Source: Candidatus Altimarinota bacterium (GTDB taxonomy: Bacteria > Patescibacteriota > Gracilibacteria > BD1-5 > UBA6164). Taken from it: a stretch of 64,000 bases of DNA. The notes beneath the pieces are model-generated. The model had not been told where the DNA came from and searched no databases. It was given only the letters and a program-made list of their open reading frames with translations. The translations under genes and the position numbers were made by a program. The stretch spans positions 93,874-157,873 of the forward strand of contig JACFNZ010000003.1 of NCBI GenBank assembly GCA_019454605.1. The letters run 5' to 3'. This document shows positions 25,635 through 37,566 of the stretch, in pieces; position 1 is the stretch's first letter; each line of letters opens with the position of its first letter.

Positions 25635-27144
25635 ATTTAGCATATTCAATAACTCTTAATTCTCTTATTAAATTTACCTTAACTTCTCAAGGATAATTTA
25701 GTTTTGATTCTATATCTAAAGCTATATTTCTAGCCATTTCATGTGCCTCAAAATCTCAAACAATATCTGCATCAACAAAAACTCTAACTTCTCTTCAAGC
25801 ACTAATTGCATAAACTTTTGAAACTCAAGGAAATGATGCAACTAAAGCCTCCATTTCTTTAACTCTTTTTATATATTGTTCAATTGCTTCTCTTCTAGCT
25901 CCTGGTCTAACTGAACTAATTGCATCTGCCATTTGAACTATTGCAGCATAAATTGATATTCAAGATGGTTCTCCGTGATGATTTTCTATCATATCAACAA
26001 TATTTTCTGCAAGTCAATATTTTCTTCAAACTTTAGCTCAAATTTCTGGATGAGTTCATTCAATATCTTGATCCATTGCTTTTCAAATATCATGAAGTAA
26101 TCATCATTTTTTAGCTAAAATAGGATCTAAATTTAAATCACGAGCTATACTTTCTGCAATATAAGCTACTTCTGTTGAGTGTTTTAAAATATTTTGTCCA
26201 TAACTTGTCCTAAATCTTAATTTTCATACCAAAGGAATCATTTCCTCAGGAATTCAAGTAATATTTAGTTCATCAAGAGTTTTTTTTCAAATTTCTTTTA
26301 ATAAAACTTCTGCTTCATTTGTAGTTAATTCAACTATTTCTTCAATTCTTGCTGGTTGAATTCTTCAATCTTCAAGTAATTTTTCAAGTGATTTTTTAGC
26401 AATATATCTTTTAAATAAATCAAATGCTGAAATAAATACAGTATCTGGAGTATCGTCTATAATTAAAGCAACTCAAGTAGCTCTTTCAAATGCTACAATA
26501 TTTCTTCATTCTTTTCAAATAAGTTTTCACTTTAAATCATCGTTTGGTAGTTGAATTAAAGTAGTTGTAACCTCTTGAGTTACATCAGAAGCATATTGTT
26601 GGATTGATTTTATAATTATCTCTCTTGAAATTTCTTGTTTTCTTTCTTCAACTCATTTTTTATACTTTTCAATTTGAGTTATAAAATCTTTTTGGTATTT
26701 TTCTCAAACTTGTTTTAAAAGTAATTCTTTTGCTTCATTTTCAGATAATTTTGCTATTTCAGACAATTTATTTCAAAGCTCATCTTCTTTTTTTAATAAA
26801 TTTTCTTGTTTTTGCCTAAAATCATCTTCTTTTTTTAATAAATTTTCTTGTTTTTGAGTTATTTCTTCTAACTTTTTATCAATTTTTTCTTCTTTCTCTT
26901 GAAGTCTTTGCTCTTGTTTTTCAGCTTTTTTTAATATTTCTTGTGATTCTTGTTTTGCTTTATTTAATAAAACATCATTTTCTTGCTTAGTTTTTTTAAG
27001 TATTTCTTCTTTTTTTATTTCTGCATTTTTTAATACTTCTTGTGCTTTTATTTCAGCACTTTTAAATGCTTTTACTTGAATGATTTTTAACAATACATAT
27101 GATAAAATCCCTCAAAGTAAAAGTCACATGATAAAATAATTCAT
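25633..27144 (-). CDS. rny: Ribonuclease Y
   Basis: 503 residues. Order: one N-terminal membrane helix ([19 protein letters not shown]), a Lys/Glu/Gln-rich coiled coil (~25-190) and a KH domain with [17 protein letters not shown] near 213. The HD domain (~330-430) has [11 protein letters not shown] and LLHDIGK as the metal-binding His-Asp pair. RNase Y starts mRNA decay at the membrane. The coiled coil contains a recent 42-bp tandem duplication. It is transcribed alone, with a strong terminator. Confidence 0.96.
26780..26856. repeat. 42-bp-period duplication inside rny
   Basis: An identical 35-bp string occurs at 26780-26814 and 26822-26856, encoding two copies of QENLLKKED in the RNase Y coiled coil. 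Being in frame and a multiple of 7 residues (14), it preserves the heptad phase. Confidence 0.85.
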
Positions 27145-27375
27145 AACTTTTAATTTAGGTAATAATTTTCCTTTTTTGAAAATATAATAATCAAATATTT
27201 AAAAAACACTAAAAAACTATACTTTTACATATATTTCTTTAGTTTTAATGAACAAATTAGAGATTTTTATTTAATTATTTTTAATATTTTTTAATTAACT
27301 TTAGGAAGTTTGTAGCTTATTTTTTATAACAAGCTATATTTATATTACAAAAATAGTTTAAAAGTCAAAATTAAA

Positions 27376-27852
27376 TTAATTTAAATGGTGTTTTTTTAAA
27401 AATATATTTAAAATATCTTCTAAGCTTTTTGTAGAAATTCATAAATAATTAAAATAATTTACTGAATTTTTAAATTCTCAATATCAATTTTGAACTTTTT
27501 GTCTAATCTTATTTATTTTAAATTTTTCAATTTTTATATCATCAACAAAATTTTCTCTATCTTCTTTATTTGTTTCAGTAAAATTAATTATAGTTTTCCT
27601 TTCTTTTATAAAATTATAATCAAAAAATACTTCAAATCTTTTTTTATTAAATTCAAACTTTAAAGATTTTATTTTTAAATCATTTTTTTCAATTTCATAA
27701 ATATAATAATCTCAATATCTATATGATATTTTATTTTTCAATAATACATTATCTACTTTTTTTGATATTTCTTCTTTATTTTCTAAAATTACTCAATTCT
27801 CATCAAATAATTCAAGTTGTTTAGAAAATATCTCTTTTTGATTTATATTCAT
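27376..27852 (-). CDS. Unknown 158-residue charged protein
   Basis: 158 residues with no membrane segment or recognised motif. It is rich in Lys, Glu, Asn and Phe. The middle part alternates hydrophobic and charged residues (YYIYEIEKNDLKIKSLKFEF, ~48-67), as in beta strands, and the rest is probably helical. It is the last gene of the minus-strand run downstream of comF (58 bases). The 230 bases between it and rny hold no gene, and only AT-rich sequence with a weak 6-bp hairpin near 27.31 kb. The ORF uses six TGA glycines with normal local codon bias. Confidence 0.65.
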
Positions 27853-27910
27853 AAAATATTTTTTATTATAAATTTATATTTATTATACCATATTTTTATA
27901 AAAAATCAAA

Positions 27911-28609
27911 TTAATCACTTGATATACAAAGTCATATAATATTTTTTACTCAAAATTTTTTTAATAATTTTGCTATTTCATTTATAGTTGTTTTAGTTGA
28001 AACAACATCATCAATTATAACAAATGTTTTATTTTTATATTTTTTTAATAATTTTTCATTAACTTTAAAAGCATTTTCTAAATTTTCTAATCTTTTTAAT
28101 TTATCAAGGTGTGATTGAGGAGTAGTATTTTTTACTTTTTTTATTAAATTAAAATCATAATTTATTTGGTATTTTTTATTTAAAAATTTTATTAAAACTT
28201 CTCCTACATTGTATCATCTTTTTATTTTTTTTAAAAAATACATTGGTGGGGTAATAAAAATTAAATCATTTTTATTTTTATCAATATATTTTAAAATCAA
28301 GTCTCATAAATAAATTGAAAAATCATCTAAAATATCTTTTTTATGATAAAATTTTGCATCTTTTATAAGTTTTTTAATTATAAAATGTCTATAATGAGTC
28401 AATATAATAATTTTATCTAAATAAAAATCATTATTTTTACAGTAAAAATGTTTTTCAAAATTTTTAGAGTATTCTTTACATATATAACAACTTTCTTCAA
28501 AATATCATAATTTTTCTAAACAATTTTTACATAAAAAGTGTCACTCTTTTTTACAAGAATAACACTTTTTTGGAGCAAAAATATCTTTTAAAATATCTAT
28601 TATTTTCAT
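27911..28609 (-). CDS. comF: ComF-family phosphoribosyltransferase-like competence protein
   Basis: 232 residues. The N-terminus is a zinc finger with paired cysteines (CYSCKK...CKNC, then CYIC; residues 16-45). The C-terminus is a type I phosphoribosyltransferase fold with the PRPP-binding loop VIIDDVVSTKTT near 200. ComF helps pull incoming DNA into the cytoplasm in naturally competent bacteria and fits with comEC 3 kb downstream on the same strand. Its ATG overlaps the pepA stop region by 10 bases, showing translational coupling. Confidence 0.88.
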
Positions 28610-29985
28610 AACTCTAAAATCATTTTAGACAAACTTTCAATTCAAAATCAAGTTGCTCAAGAATTATAAATTCAGTATTTTTCTTTAACAAATGATGGTC
28701 AAGCTATATCAATATGTGTAAATAACTCTTTATTTAATACAAAATTTTTTAAAAAAGCTCCTCACATTGAAGCTCAAGCCATTGGACTTGAAGTATAGTT
28801 TTGTAAATCACTTATTTTTCACTTTGTTTTTTCTACATAAAATTCATTAAATGGTAATTCCCAATATTTTTCAAATGTTTCATTTTTTAATAAATTGTCT
28901 ATAATCTGTCTATTATCACCCATAATTCAAGCATAATTATATCATAAAGCCACCATACAAGCTCAAGTTAAAGTAGCTATTGAAGTTATAGATTCTAAAT
29001 TATAATTTTTTGATAGATAAGATATTCAATCAGCTAAAACAAGTCTTCATTCTGCATCTGTATTTGTTATTTCAACAGAAAATCAAGCATATGAATTTAA
29101 AATATCTCCTGGTCTATAAGCATCTCCAGAAATACTATTTTCAGCAAGTGGTAGTGCACAAATTATATTACAATTTAATTTTTCTTCATCAATTTCTTTC
29201 ATCATATAAAGTAGTGTCGCTGATCAAGCCATATCAAGTTTCATATCATACATATGTTCTCAAACTTTTATATTTAATCACCCTGTATCAAAAGTAACTC
29301 ATTTTCATACAAATCAAAAATATGGTAATTTTTTGTCTACAATATGTTCTAAAATAACTAATTTTGGTTTATAATTACTAGCTTTTCAAACTCATTCTAT
29401 TAATCAAAGTTTTTCTCTTTTTATATCTTCATAATCAAGAACTTTTATTTTTGTATTTTTAAATTTAATATTTTTTATTAAACTTAAATATTTATCTGGA
29501 GTTTTATCACTAGATGGCTTATTTACTAAATCTCTACAATCAGTAATATTTTTTAGTGTTGTTAATCTTTTTATTAAAAAATTCCTATCCAAATCACTAC
29601 AAACTATATTTAAATCAAGTTCTTTTTTTTCTTTTTTATATTCTACATAATCATATTTTCAAAGTATAACACTATCAAGCAGTATATTATCTTTATTAAA
29701 TTCAAAAGTTAAATTATTTGGTAAAATAGATATATTTTCTCATAAAAAAACAAGTATATTTTTTGAAATATCAAGATGAAAAAATAAAATCAAATCTTCA
29801 TAATCTCATCATAAAAATATTTTAAAAGTTGTATTTTTTTGATCTTTTAAAATATTATTTAATTTGTCTATAATATTTTTGTCTAGATTTAAAAAATTTA
29901 TTTTTTCTAAATCAAATTTATTTTTTATTAAAAAAACTAAATTAGTATTTTTTTTGTCTTCAAATTTATTTATAATTTCTAACAT
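28600..29985 (-). CDS. pepA: Leucyl aminopeptidase, M17 family
   Basis: 461 residues. The M17 metal and active-site motifs are GKGVTFDTGGLNIK near 252 (Lys and Asp ligands) and NTDAEGRLVLADG near 335 (Asp, Glu ligands and the Arg). The C-terminal segment ending HIDIAGPSF-like (~430) is typical. The N-terminal 160 residues are diverged, as usual. It removes N-terminal amino acids from peptides and is probably a cytoplasmic hexamer recycling peptides. In Escherichia coli PepA also binds DNA, which cannot be inferred here. It is coupled to comF by overlap and lies 1 base after the upstream membrane gene. Confidence 0.93.
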
Positions 29986-29986
29986 A

Positions 29987-31333
29987 TTATTTTTTATTAG
30001 GATTTAATTTAAAATAACTTAAAAAAAAGTATATTGATTCTATAAATAATAATATTCAAATATATAAAATTTCAAAATTATTAAATATAAAAAATGTTAT
30101 TATTCAAAGTAGATTTATTATTAATGAAAAAAATATAATTATATAATTATCTATTAAATGTAATTTTTTATAAAAATAAGTAAAAAATATCATTCAAAAT
30201 GATAATAATAAACAAAAAATTAAATAATAAATAGTTTCATAATTTATTAAATTAAATTCATATAAACTATAAAATACTAAATAAGTAAAAATAAGTATTG
30301 AAAGGAAAAAAGATATATAATTATTATATTTTTTATGTATAAATAAATTATAAATTATTTGAGTTAATAAAATAAAATAAATAATTATAGAAAAGTGATT
30401 AATTTGATAAATAATTCAAAAAAATATCCCAAAATAAGTAAAAATTATTCAAATATATTTTAAAATTATTTCATCTTTTTTTAAGATTTTAATTTTTGAT
30501 AAAAATTCAAACCAAATAATTCAAAAAATACTACAAATAAAACTAAACCAAAATAATAAATTTTCTTTAAAAATATAAAAATATAAATAAAATAATGTAA
30601 ATCAAAAAATATAAACACTAAAATGTATCAATAAAGAATTATCTAAATTATTTTTTTTAATTAAAAATCTATCATAATAGAAAAATAAAGGGAAAATAAG
30701 TAAAATTAAAAATCAATTAATAAAATCAATTAAATAAAAAAAATTATTATTTGTAATAATAATATAAAAATAATTTATTAAATAAAATAAAGAAAATATT
30801 ATAGAATTTATTTTTAAAAATTCTCTTGATAAAGATGATTGCTTAGATAAAAAATAAAATAAAAATATTAAAATATTTAAAAAAAATATAAAATATGAAA
30901 AATGAATTTCTAAACTATATGATATTAAATAAAGTGATATATAAGCTAAAATAAATCCTATATAATAAGAAAAATATTTAGATAATTTAATTAAATTATC
31001 TTTAGTTAAAATATTACTAATAAAATTTGTATTATTTTTTTTATCTTTTTTTTCAATATCTTCTTCATCTCAAAAAAATGATCAAAAATAAAAAAATAAT
31101 AAAATTCAAATAATAAAAAATATTATTATTTCATATATTAAACTTCAAAAAATAGTTTGAAGTATGATAGTATTTTCATTTGAAAAAATTATATTATCTT
31201 TTAAAGATAACACTAAAATATCTTGAGAAATATTTAAATCATTTCAAAAAATATCTTTTTTATTTGAAAAGCTATAAAAAATATAAAAAATAAATGAATA
31301 TAAAATTGAAAGTAGAAAAAATAAATACCCCAT
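29987..31333 (-). CDS. Polytopic membrane protein of unknown function
   Basis: 448 residues and at least ten hydrophobic helices made almost entirely of Ile, Leu, Phe, Tyr and Asn. A hydrophilic loop of charged residues (DEEDIEKKDKKNN-like, ~95-125) separates the first two helices from the rest. No transporter, O-antigen ligase or flippase motif could be recognised. The gene is among the most AT-rich of the window. It lies between the coiled-coil membrane protein (with a terminator between) and pepA, which starts after its stop with 1 base between. Function unknown. Confidence 0.7.
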
Positions 31334-31362
31334 AAAAAAGAGTGATTAAAAATTAATCACTC
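31334..31362 (-). terminator. Terminator overlapping the end of the coiled-coil gene
   Basis: A 10-bp perfect stem (GAGTGATTAA and complement, 3-base loop) over the stop codon, followed on the minus strand by six T residues. It ends just before the start codon of the next gene, so it may be leaky and set the expression ratio. Confidence 0.7.
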
Positions 31363-32722
31363 AAAATATAAACAAAAAACTAAAAAATACAATATTAAAA
31401 ATCAAACTAAAAGCTCATGAAGTGTATTTTATTAAAATTAAAATTAAATTAAGTAAAATAAAATAAAATAATCAGTGGAAGTTAATTTCTAAATTATATA
31501 TTTTAAAATAATTAAATAAATTTAATAATAAAAATATTACTGAGTAAAATAATACTAAAAATAATAATGGGATTTTAGATATATTTAATATATATATAAT
31601 TTTTCATACAAAAGTATAATATCATTTTAAAACTTTAGTATAAGAAAATGTTTTTCAAGTAAGTCTTGATTTAAAAATCATTATATTTTGTTTTAAAACT
31701 TTTTCTTTTAAATAAAAATTTATTTTTATTTTATTATTTTCTTTTGATGGAATTATATAAATAAAAAAATTTTTTAATTTTTCTTTTCTTAACTCTTTTA
31801 ATTTACTTTCATATTTTTCAATTAAAAGTTTTGTTTTTAAAAAAGTTCATGAAGTGGTATCTATACTAAATTTTTCTTTTTTTTCTTTTGATGGTTTTAA
31901 TGTTTCTTTTATAGAATTAAAAAAAGTTTTCATTATATATCAAAAATCATCTTCTTTAGCTATAAAAGAACTTTTAGATCATACTTCTTTTAATAATTTA
32001 TTTGTTTCTTTTAATAATTTTTTAGAATTTTCATCTTTTTTTGTTTCTAAAATTTTTAATTCTATTTCTCAAATTTTTATTAAAGCAAGTTCTCAAATTT
32101 CTTTTAATTTTGTAATATTTGTTCAAGATTTTAATTTTAAAATTTCAGTATAAATATTTTTTAATTTTTCTTTTTTTTCAAAATCTAAATACTCATTATT
32201 AGGTATTTCTATAAAATATTTTAACTTTTCTAAAGCTTTATTTAAAATATTATAAACATTATCTATTTCTTTTTTCATTAAAAAACTATCTGTAGTTTCT
32301 TCAACTACTTCTTTTTTTATTATTTCTTCTTTTTTATTAGTTTTTTCTAAATTTTTTTTATTTGTTTCTAAATAAATTCTATACTGACTTTCTAATTCAT
32401 TAATAATTTTTTCTTTTTCAATTAATGATTCGTTTTGATTTTGATAAATATATTTTAAATCATATTTTAATTGGTATTTTATTTTTAAATAGGCTTTAAA
32501 TATATCATTTGAAACTATAGTTCAAGTTTTTAATTCTCAATTATTTAAAATCTCAAAAAAATACTTGTTTCAATCTATTTCAGATTCCTCTATTGATTGG
32601 ATTGAAAGTATAGAAAATCATTCTTTATGTAATTGTTCTTTTAATTCAGTTTCAGAATTTACTTTTTTAACTAAATTAAATTTTTGAAGTCATTTTGCAA
32701 CTTCTATTTTAAAAGTTTTCAT
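31346..32722 (-). CDS. Long coiled-coil protein with C-terminal membrane helices
   Basis: 458 residues. Residues 1-~385 are charged and helical with repeated Lys/Glu/Leu heptads, clearest at ~120-250. Two or three hydrophobic segments follow at ~395-455, and the end is FGVINF. No enzyme motif was seen. The likely arrangement is a cytoplasmic coiled coil tethered at its C-terminus. It is the third gene of a compact set with two small soluble helical proteins upstream and a polytopic membrane protein downstream. No known family was recognised. Confidence 0.7.
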
Positions 32723-32748
32723 TTTTTATATAATCTATAACATAAAAA

Positions 32749-33036
32749 TTAAGCTATATTATTTTTTGGTATTAAATATTTAGATAAAATATTATCTATT
32801 CAAGATATTTCTTCTTCTCAAAGTCAATTTAAAAATTCAGCTATTTCAAAAGATCATTTTAATTCATCTTCTCTATTTTTTATAAAATCATTTGATTTTT
32901 CTCAAAAAGAAGAAAGTAGTTCATTAAATCTTTCATTACTTAATTTTTCTCAATTTTTTAATGAATTTTTTGTATTTTTTAATGAATTTTTTAATTCATC
33001 TTTATTAAAATTATTTTCAATATTTTTAGTTTCCAT
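32749..33036 (-). CDS. Small helical protein, 95 residues, unknown
   Basis: 95 residues, predicted fully helical and soluble. The N-terminal half has a short internal repeat (KNSLKN twice, residues 16-28). The C-terminal half has an acidic GLGEEEISGIDNIL segment. Glycines in the middle are TGA-encoded. It lies 26 bases before the coiled-coil membrane protein gene and 3 bases after the previous small gene, so these are co-transcribed. Confidence 0.6.
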
Positions 33037-33039
33037 ATT

Positions 33040-33351
33040 TTATAAATTATTTAATAAAAATCAAAAGTTATTTATTTCTTTTTGTTTCTCAATAGCCTCT
33101 TTTTTTCTCATTCAAGCTATTTCACTAAATCACTTTATTTTTATATCTTCTAAGTTTTTTGTTTCAATTTCTCAAATAAAACTTTGTAATGATTTATATA
33201 AATTATTTAATCAAGTCTCATCTAAAAAATCTAAACTATTTAAATAAGTTTCTTTTTGACTATCTTTTATATTTAAATTTTTTATTATTGTTATAATAAT
33301 TTTTTTTTGATTTTCTAAAGTAGAATTTCTTTTAAAAATATTTAAAATCAT
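33040..33351 (-). CDS. Small helical protein, 103 residues, unknown
   Basis: 103 residues and soluble, starting MILNIFKRNSTLENQKK. Three or four amphipathic helices are suggested by spaced Ile/Leu/Phe. No motif was recognised. It is the first gene after a recognisable minus-strand promoter and leads an operon of two small helical proteins, a coiled-coil membrane protein and, beyond a hairpin, the polytopic protein, pepA and comF. A structural or assembly role next to the membrane is possible but unproven. Confidence 0.6.
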
Positions 33352-33382
33352 TTTTTTACATTTAATAAATTAACTTATTTAT

Positions 33383-33411
33383 ATTTTAACATATTTTTTT
33401 ATTAAATACAA
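33383..33411 (-). promoter_or_regulatory. Promoter of the coiled-coil/membrane operon
   Basis: On the minus strand TTGTAT (complement of 33406-33411), a 17-base spacer and TAAAAT (complement of 33383-33388) preceded by TG. The context ATATGTTAAAATAT is identical to the promoter at 18.7 kb. Confidence 0.5.
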
Positions 33412-33593
33412 ATTTATTATAATATATATTATATAATAATAGTAATAATAAATAATGTTAATTTATTAAAAAGCATATAATTAAACAAAAAAAGATTTTT
33501 TTATATAATTTTATTATAAAAACTAAAAAATAATACCTAATTAAAGCTAAAAAAACATATTAACAATATTTATACAAAAATTTTTATTTTAAA
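33412..33593. other. Gene-free divergent spacer, almost pure A/T
   Basis: The 312-base gap between 33351 and 33664 is the longest in the window. Outside the two promoters it is low-complexity A/T with no ORF above about 20 codons, no tRNA-like fold and no DnaA-box-like sequence that I can see. Confidence 0.6.
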
Positions 33594-33623
33594 TTGACTT
33601 GTTTTTAATTAACAAATTATTAT
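33594..33623 (+). promoter_or_regulatory. Promoter of the S41 protease/ligase operon
   Basis: TTGACT (33594-33599), an 18-base spacer and TATTAT (33618-33623). An alternative TATAAT at 33624-33629 would give an over-long spacer. Confidence 0.5.
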
Positions 33624-33663
33624 TATAATTTTTGTTAAAAATTTAATTTGTAATTTAAACAAA

Positions 33664-34983
33664 ATGGAAAATCAAAATAAAAAATATAAATATTATTTAC
33701 TTTTTTTTATAATTTTTTTAACATCTTTTTCACTATGATTTTTTGTATCAGAAAATATAAAATTAGATGATAATATAACTAAAAATCAAGATTTAAATTC
33801 TAAAGTTTGAGAATTTATAAAAGATAAAATGTTAAAAAAAGATTTAAACCTAAATTTATTTTGGCAAGTTTATAATATAATAATTTCAAATTATTATTCA
33901 TCAGATGAATTAAAAGAAAAAACTTTAGAATATTGATTAATTGATTGACTTGTAAAATCACTTTGAGATAAATATTCAGAATTTATGACTCCAGAAATTA
34001 CTAAAGAATTTGAAAATACATTATCTTGAGATTTTGAATGAATTTGAGCTGTAATTGAAAAAAATGAATTATGAGTTATGGTTGATAGAGTTTTAAAATG
34101 ATCACCAGCTTTAGAATCTTGAATTTTAAAATGAGATATAATAATTAAAGCAAATAATAAAGAATTAAAAGATTTATCAGCAAATGAAGCAGTTAGTTTT
34201 ATTAAATGACAAGCTTGAACTAAAGTTGAATTAACTATTTTAAGAGCTTGAGAAAAAGATTTAATTATAAAAAATGTTACAAGAAATAAAATAAAAATAC
34301 CATCAGTTGATACTACTGACTTAAAAGATCCAGAAATTTGATATATTTCATTAAATATGTTTTGAGAAAATACTGCAAATGAATTTAAAGAATTACTTGA
34401 TACATTTAATAATGAGAAAACAAAGTGAATTATTATAGATTTAAGAGATAATTGAGGTGGATATTTACAAACAGCTGTTGAAATACTTTCAAATTTTATA
34501 AAAAATAAAGAAGTTTTAGTTACAACAAAATATAAAGATGAACTATTAAATACTCCTTATTATTCAGAAAATTCTTGAGCTATTTTTAATAAAAAAATAG
34601 TTGTATTAATAAACGGAAATTCAGCTTCAGCTTCAGAAATTACAGCATGAGCTTTAAAAGACTATAATAAAGCAATTTTAGTTTGAGAAAAATCATATTG
34701 AAAATGATCTGTTCAACAACCTTTTGATTTACCAGATTGAAGTATGATAAAATTAACTATTGCAAAATGGTATACTCCTAAAGACTACTCTATAGACCAT
34801 AATTGAATAGATCCAGATATAAAAGTATCTTTTAAAAAAGAGGATTATGAAAATATGTATGATAGACAACTTGAAGAAGCTAAAAAAATATTAAAAAAAT
34901 ATATAAAACTAGATAGTATACCACTTACTGTTTGAGAATATAATAAAGAAAATAAAACTTCTACTTGAGAAACTTTAAAATAA
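33664..34983 (+). CDS. S41 C-terminal processing peptidase with PDZ domain
   Basis: 439 residues. An N-terminal membrane anchor (~10-28), then a PDZ domain (GIGAVIEKN...GSPALESGILKGD, ~125-210), then the serine protease core with IDLRDNGGGYL near 260, the nucleophile in NSASASE near 322 and the general-base Lys in GEKSYGKGSVQ near 345. This is the CtpA/Prc family, an exported Ser-Lys protease often acting on cell-wall enzymes. It is the first gene of an operon whose next three genes encode a MurF-type ligase (1-base gap), an ATP-grasp enzyme and a glutamine amidotransferase. That context suggests a cell-envelope job. Confidence 0.92.
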
Positions 34984-34984
34984 T

Positions 34985-36367
34985 ATGAAACAAAAATTAT
35001 TAAAAATATATTTTAAATTTTTTTGATTTTTAGCAAAAAAATATCTAAAAAAACAACAAGCAATTGTTATTTGAATTACTTGAAGTGTTTGAAAAACAAC
35101 CACTAGAATGATAATATATGATATATTAAAAGATAATTTAAAAGATAAAAAAATATATACTTCAAATAAAAATTTTAATTGAGAATTATGACTTTCTTTT
35201 TCAATTTTAGAAATAGATAAATATACTCCAAGTTTTTTTTGAGTAATAAAAGTTATTTTTTTATCACTTAAAAGGGGATTTTTTACAAAAAAATCATATG
35301 ATGTTATTTTACTTGAATATTGAATAGATCATATTTGAGAAATGGATTTTTTACTTTCTATAACAAATCCAGATTTTTCAATTATTACAAAAATAGACAA
35401 TGTCCACTCACTTCAAATGTGATGAAAAGATAATATTGCTTTTGAAAAATATAAATTATCAAAAAATACAAAAAAAGTTTCATACTTAAATATTGCAGAT
35501 GAATATTTTTCAAAATATTTTGATGAAATAGTTCAAAATAAAGTTTTATATACTACTAATACTTTATTAAATGATAAACTTAAAACTTGATTAAAAATTT
35601 GAAAAAATAATGAAACATACTCTACAATATTTTGAGAAAATATAAAATTTTATAAAGATGAAAATAATTTACCAAAAACAAGTTTTGAGTTTTATTTTGA
35701 AAATAAATATGTTTTTTTGATAAATTCAAACTCACTTCAAGAAGAAAATATTTGATATATGTCTATTTGAATTCATTTATTAAATCATTTATACCATAGT
35801 TTTTATAATAAATCTTTTTTTGAAGATATAGACATTTTAGACATAAATCTTGAGTTACAACCAAGTAGATTTTCAATTTTTCCTTGAATAAACACTTCAA
35901 TTTTGCTTGATAGTTCATATAATTGAGCTCCTGAGAGCCAAAAACAGGTTTTAGACAATTTTATAAATTTAAAAAATAATTTATATAGTGATTATGAGAT
36001 AATTTTATGTCTTTGAGAAATGAGAGAATTATGAGATTATACAAAAATGGAACATGAAAAACTTGCAAAAAATATAAAAAATTTTGAAAATATTTTTTTA
36101 GTATGAAAATCTATGCAAGAGTTTGTTATACCACTTTTACCACAAGCAAAATTTTTTAGAAATAGTAAAATACTTTGACAAAATTTAAAAGATTTTTTAC
36201 AAAAAAATAATGATAAAAAATACTTAATTTTATTTAAATGAAGCCAAAATACTATATTTTTAGAAGAAGCAGTAAAAGAAGTTTTAGGAAAAGTAGATGA
36301 TAAAAATTTTCTTTGTAGACAAGAAAAATATTGGATAGAAATAAAAAATAATTTTTTTAATAAATAA
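34985..36367 (+). CDS. murF: MurF-type Mur ligase
   Basis: 460 residues. ATP-binding loop IGITGSVGKTTTRM near 33 (glycines as TGA). The central domain has LLEYGIDHIGEMDFL near 115 and ITKIDNVHSLQMGGKDN near 137, the MurF counterpart of EMG...GEI and the N.G.AH...FGS segment. The C-terminal domain has LDSSYNGAPESQK near 305 and LFKGSQNTIFLEEAV near 420, both typical of MurF. MurF adds D-Ala-D-Ala to UDP-MurNAc-tripeptide. The N-terminal UDP-substrate domain is shorter than usual, so another substrate is possible. It sits between an S41 protease and an ATP-grasp ligase. Confidence 0.8.
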
Positions 36368-36369
36368 AA

Positions 36370-37560
36370 ATGAAAGTAATAGACTTTAAACAAGATGAAA
36401 GTTTAGTTTTAGAAGAACTAAATAAAGAATTAATTAATTTTTTTAATAAAGAAACTTTAGTTATAAATGATACAAGAGCAATGATAATTCCTGAGGTTTT
36501 GCCTCATATAGAATTTGTTTGCACTTATGACCAAAGGATTTTACCAATGATTGAAAATACAAATATTGTTTTCTCAAAACCTTTTTCAAAAGATTATTTA
36601 AAATATTTAAATGACTTTTGACTTTGAATTAATAATAATATTTTTTTAATAGATAATAATAAAAATTATACTCTTTGAGAAAATATTTTATTATCAAAAG
36701 AGTTAATAGAAAATATAAAAAAACATAATTTTAAATATTTAATTCCATTTTTTGTGGATGAAAATATGGAAAAATTATCAAATATTTTAGGTATACCTCT
36801 TTTAGTTTCAAAAGAAATTTTTGAAAAAGCAAATAATAAATTAATGCTAAAAGAGTTTTTAATTTCAAATAATTTACCTACACTACCTTGAGAAATTACT
36901 TGAGATTTAGAAATTATTTTATCATATTTTAACTCTAAAAAAAGATATTTATTTAAAGACCCACTTTGAGTCTCAGGGTATTGATTTTGGGATAATAAAG
37001 TTAATACAATTGATGAATTAAAAACAAATTTTAAAAATAAAAAACTAATTATTGAAGAATTTATTGAAAAAATATGATCTCCATCAGTTCAATTTTTTAT
37101 AAATAAAGAAAATAATAAATCAATTATTTTTTGAATAACAGATCAAATCCTAGAAGATTGAAAAGTTTATTTATGAAATACATCACCATCAATATATTTA
37201 AATTGAAGTGTTTGAGATGAATTAATTAAACAATCAAAAGAAATTATAAAATATATAAGTTCTTTATGATATGTTTGATTTTGATGAATAGATTTTATTA
37301 TCGATAATAAAAAAAATATTTTTGCAACTGAAGTAAATGCAAGGTTTACTTGAGCAACATATCCAGCTTTAACTTCATTAAAATTATATAATTCTTTATT
37401 AAAATCTTGGGAATTTTATAATCATGAATTAAGTAATATAAAAATAATTGACTTTTTAGAAAAAAAATGTATAAAAAATAAAAATCAAACTTGAATATTT
37501 CCTTTATCTATTTCTTGACTTGAGAATTTTAAGAAAATAAATTTATTAAATTTTAATTAA
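36370..37560 (+). CDS. ATP-grasp ligase
   Basis: 396 residues. Residues 1-~150 look like a pre-ATP-grasp domain. The ATP-grasp fold follows: LMLKEFLISNNLPTLPG near 160, the lysine in YLFKDPLGVSGYG near 198 (glycine-rich loop), IIEEFIE near 232 and the metal-binding EVNARFTGATYP near 322. The pattern resembles the D-Ala-D-Ala ligase/carbamoyl-phosphate synthetase group that makes C-N bonds through acyl phosphates. The substrate cannot be told. The 2-base gap to the MurF-type gene and the adjacent amidotransferase suggest joint work on a peptide or cell-wall precursor. Confidence 0.8.
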
Positions 37561-37566
37561 TTTTTT

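Noticed and set aside
33352..33663. AT-rich 312-bp gap as a replication origin
   Set aside because: No DnaA-box cluster, no dnaA/dnaN nearby; the whole window is equally AT-rich and two ordinary promoters explain the gap.
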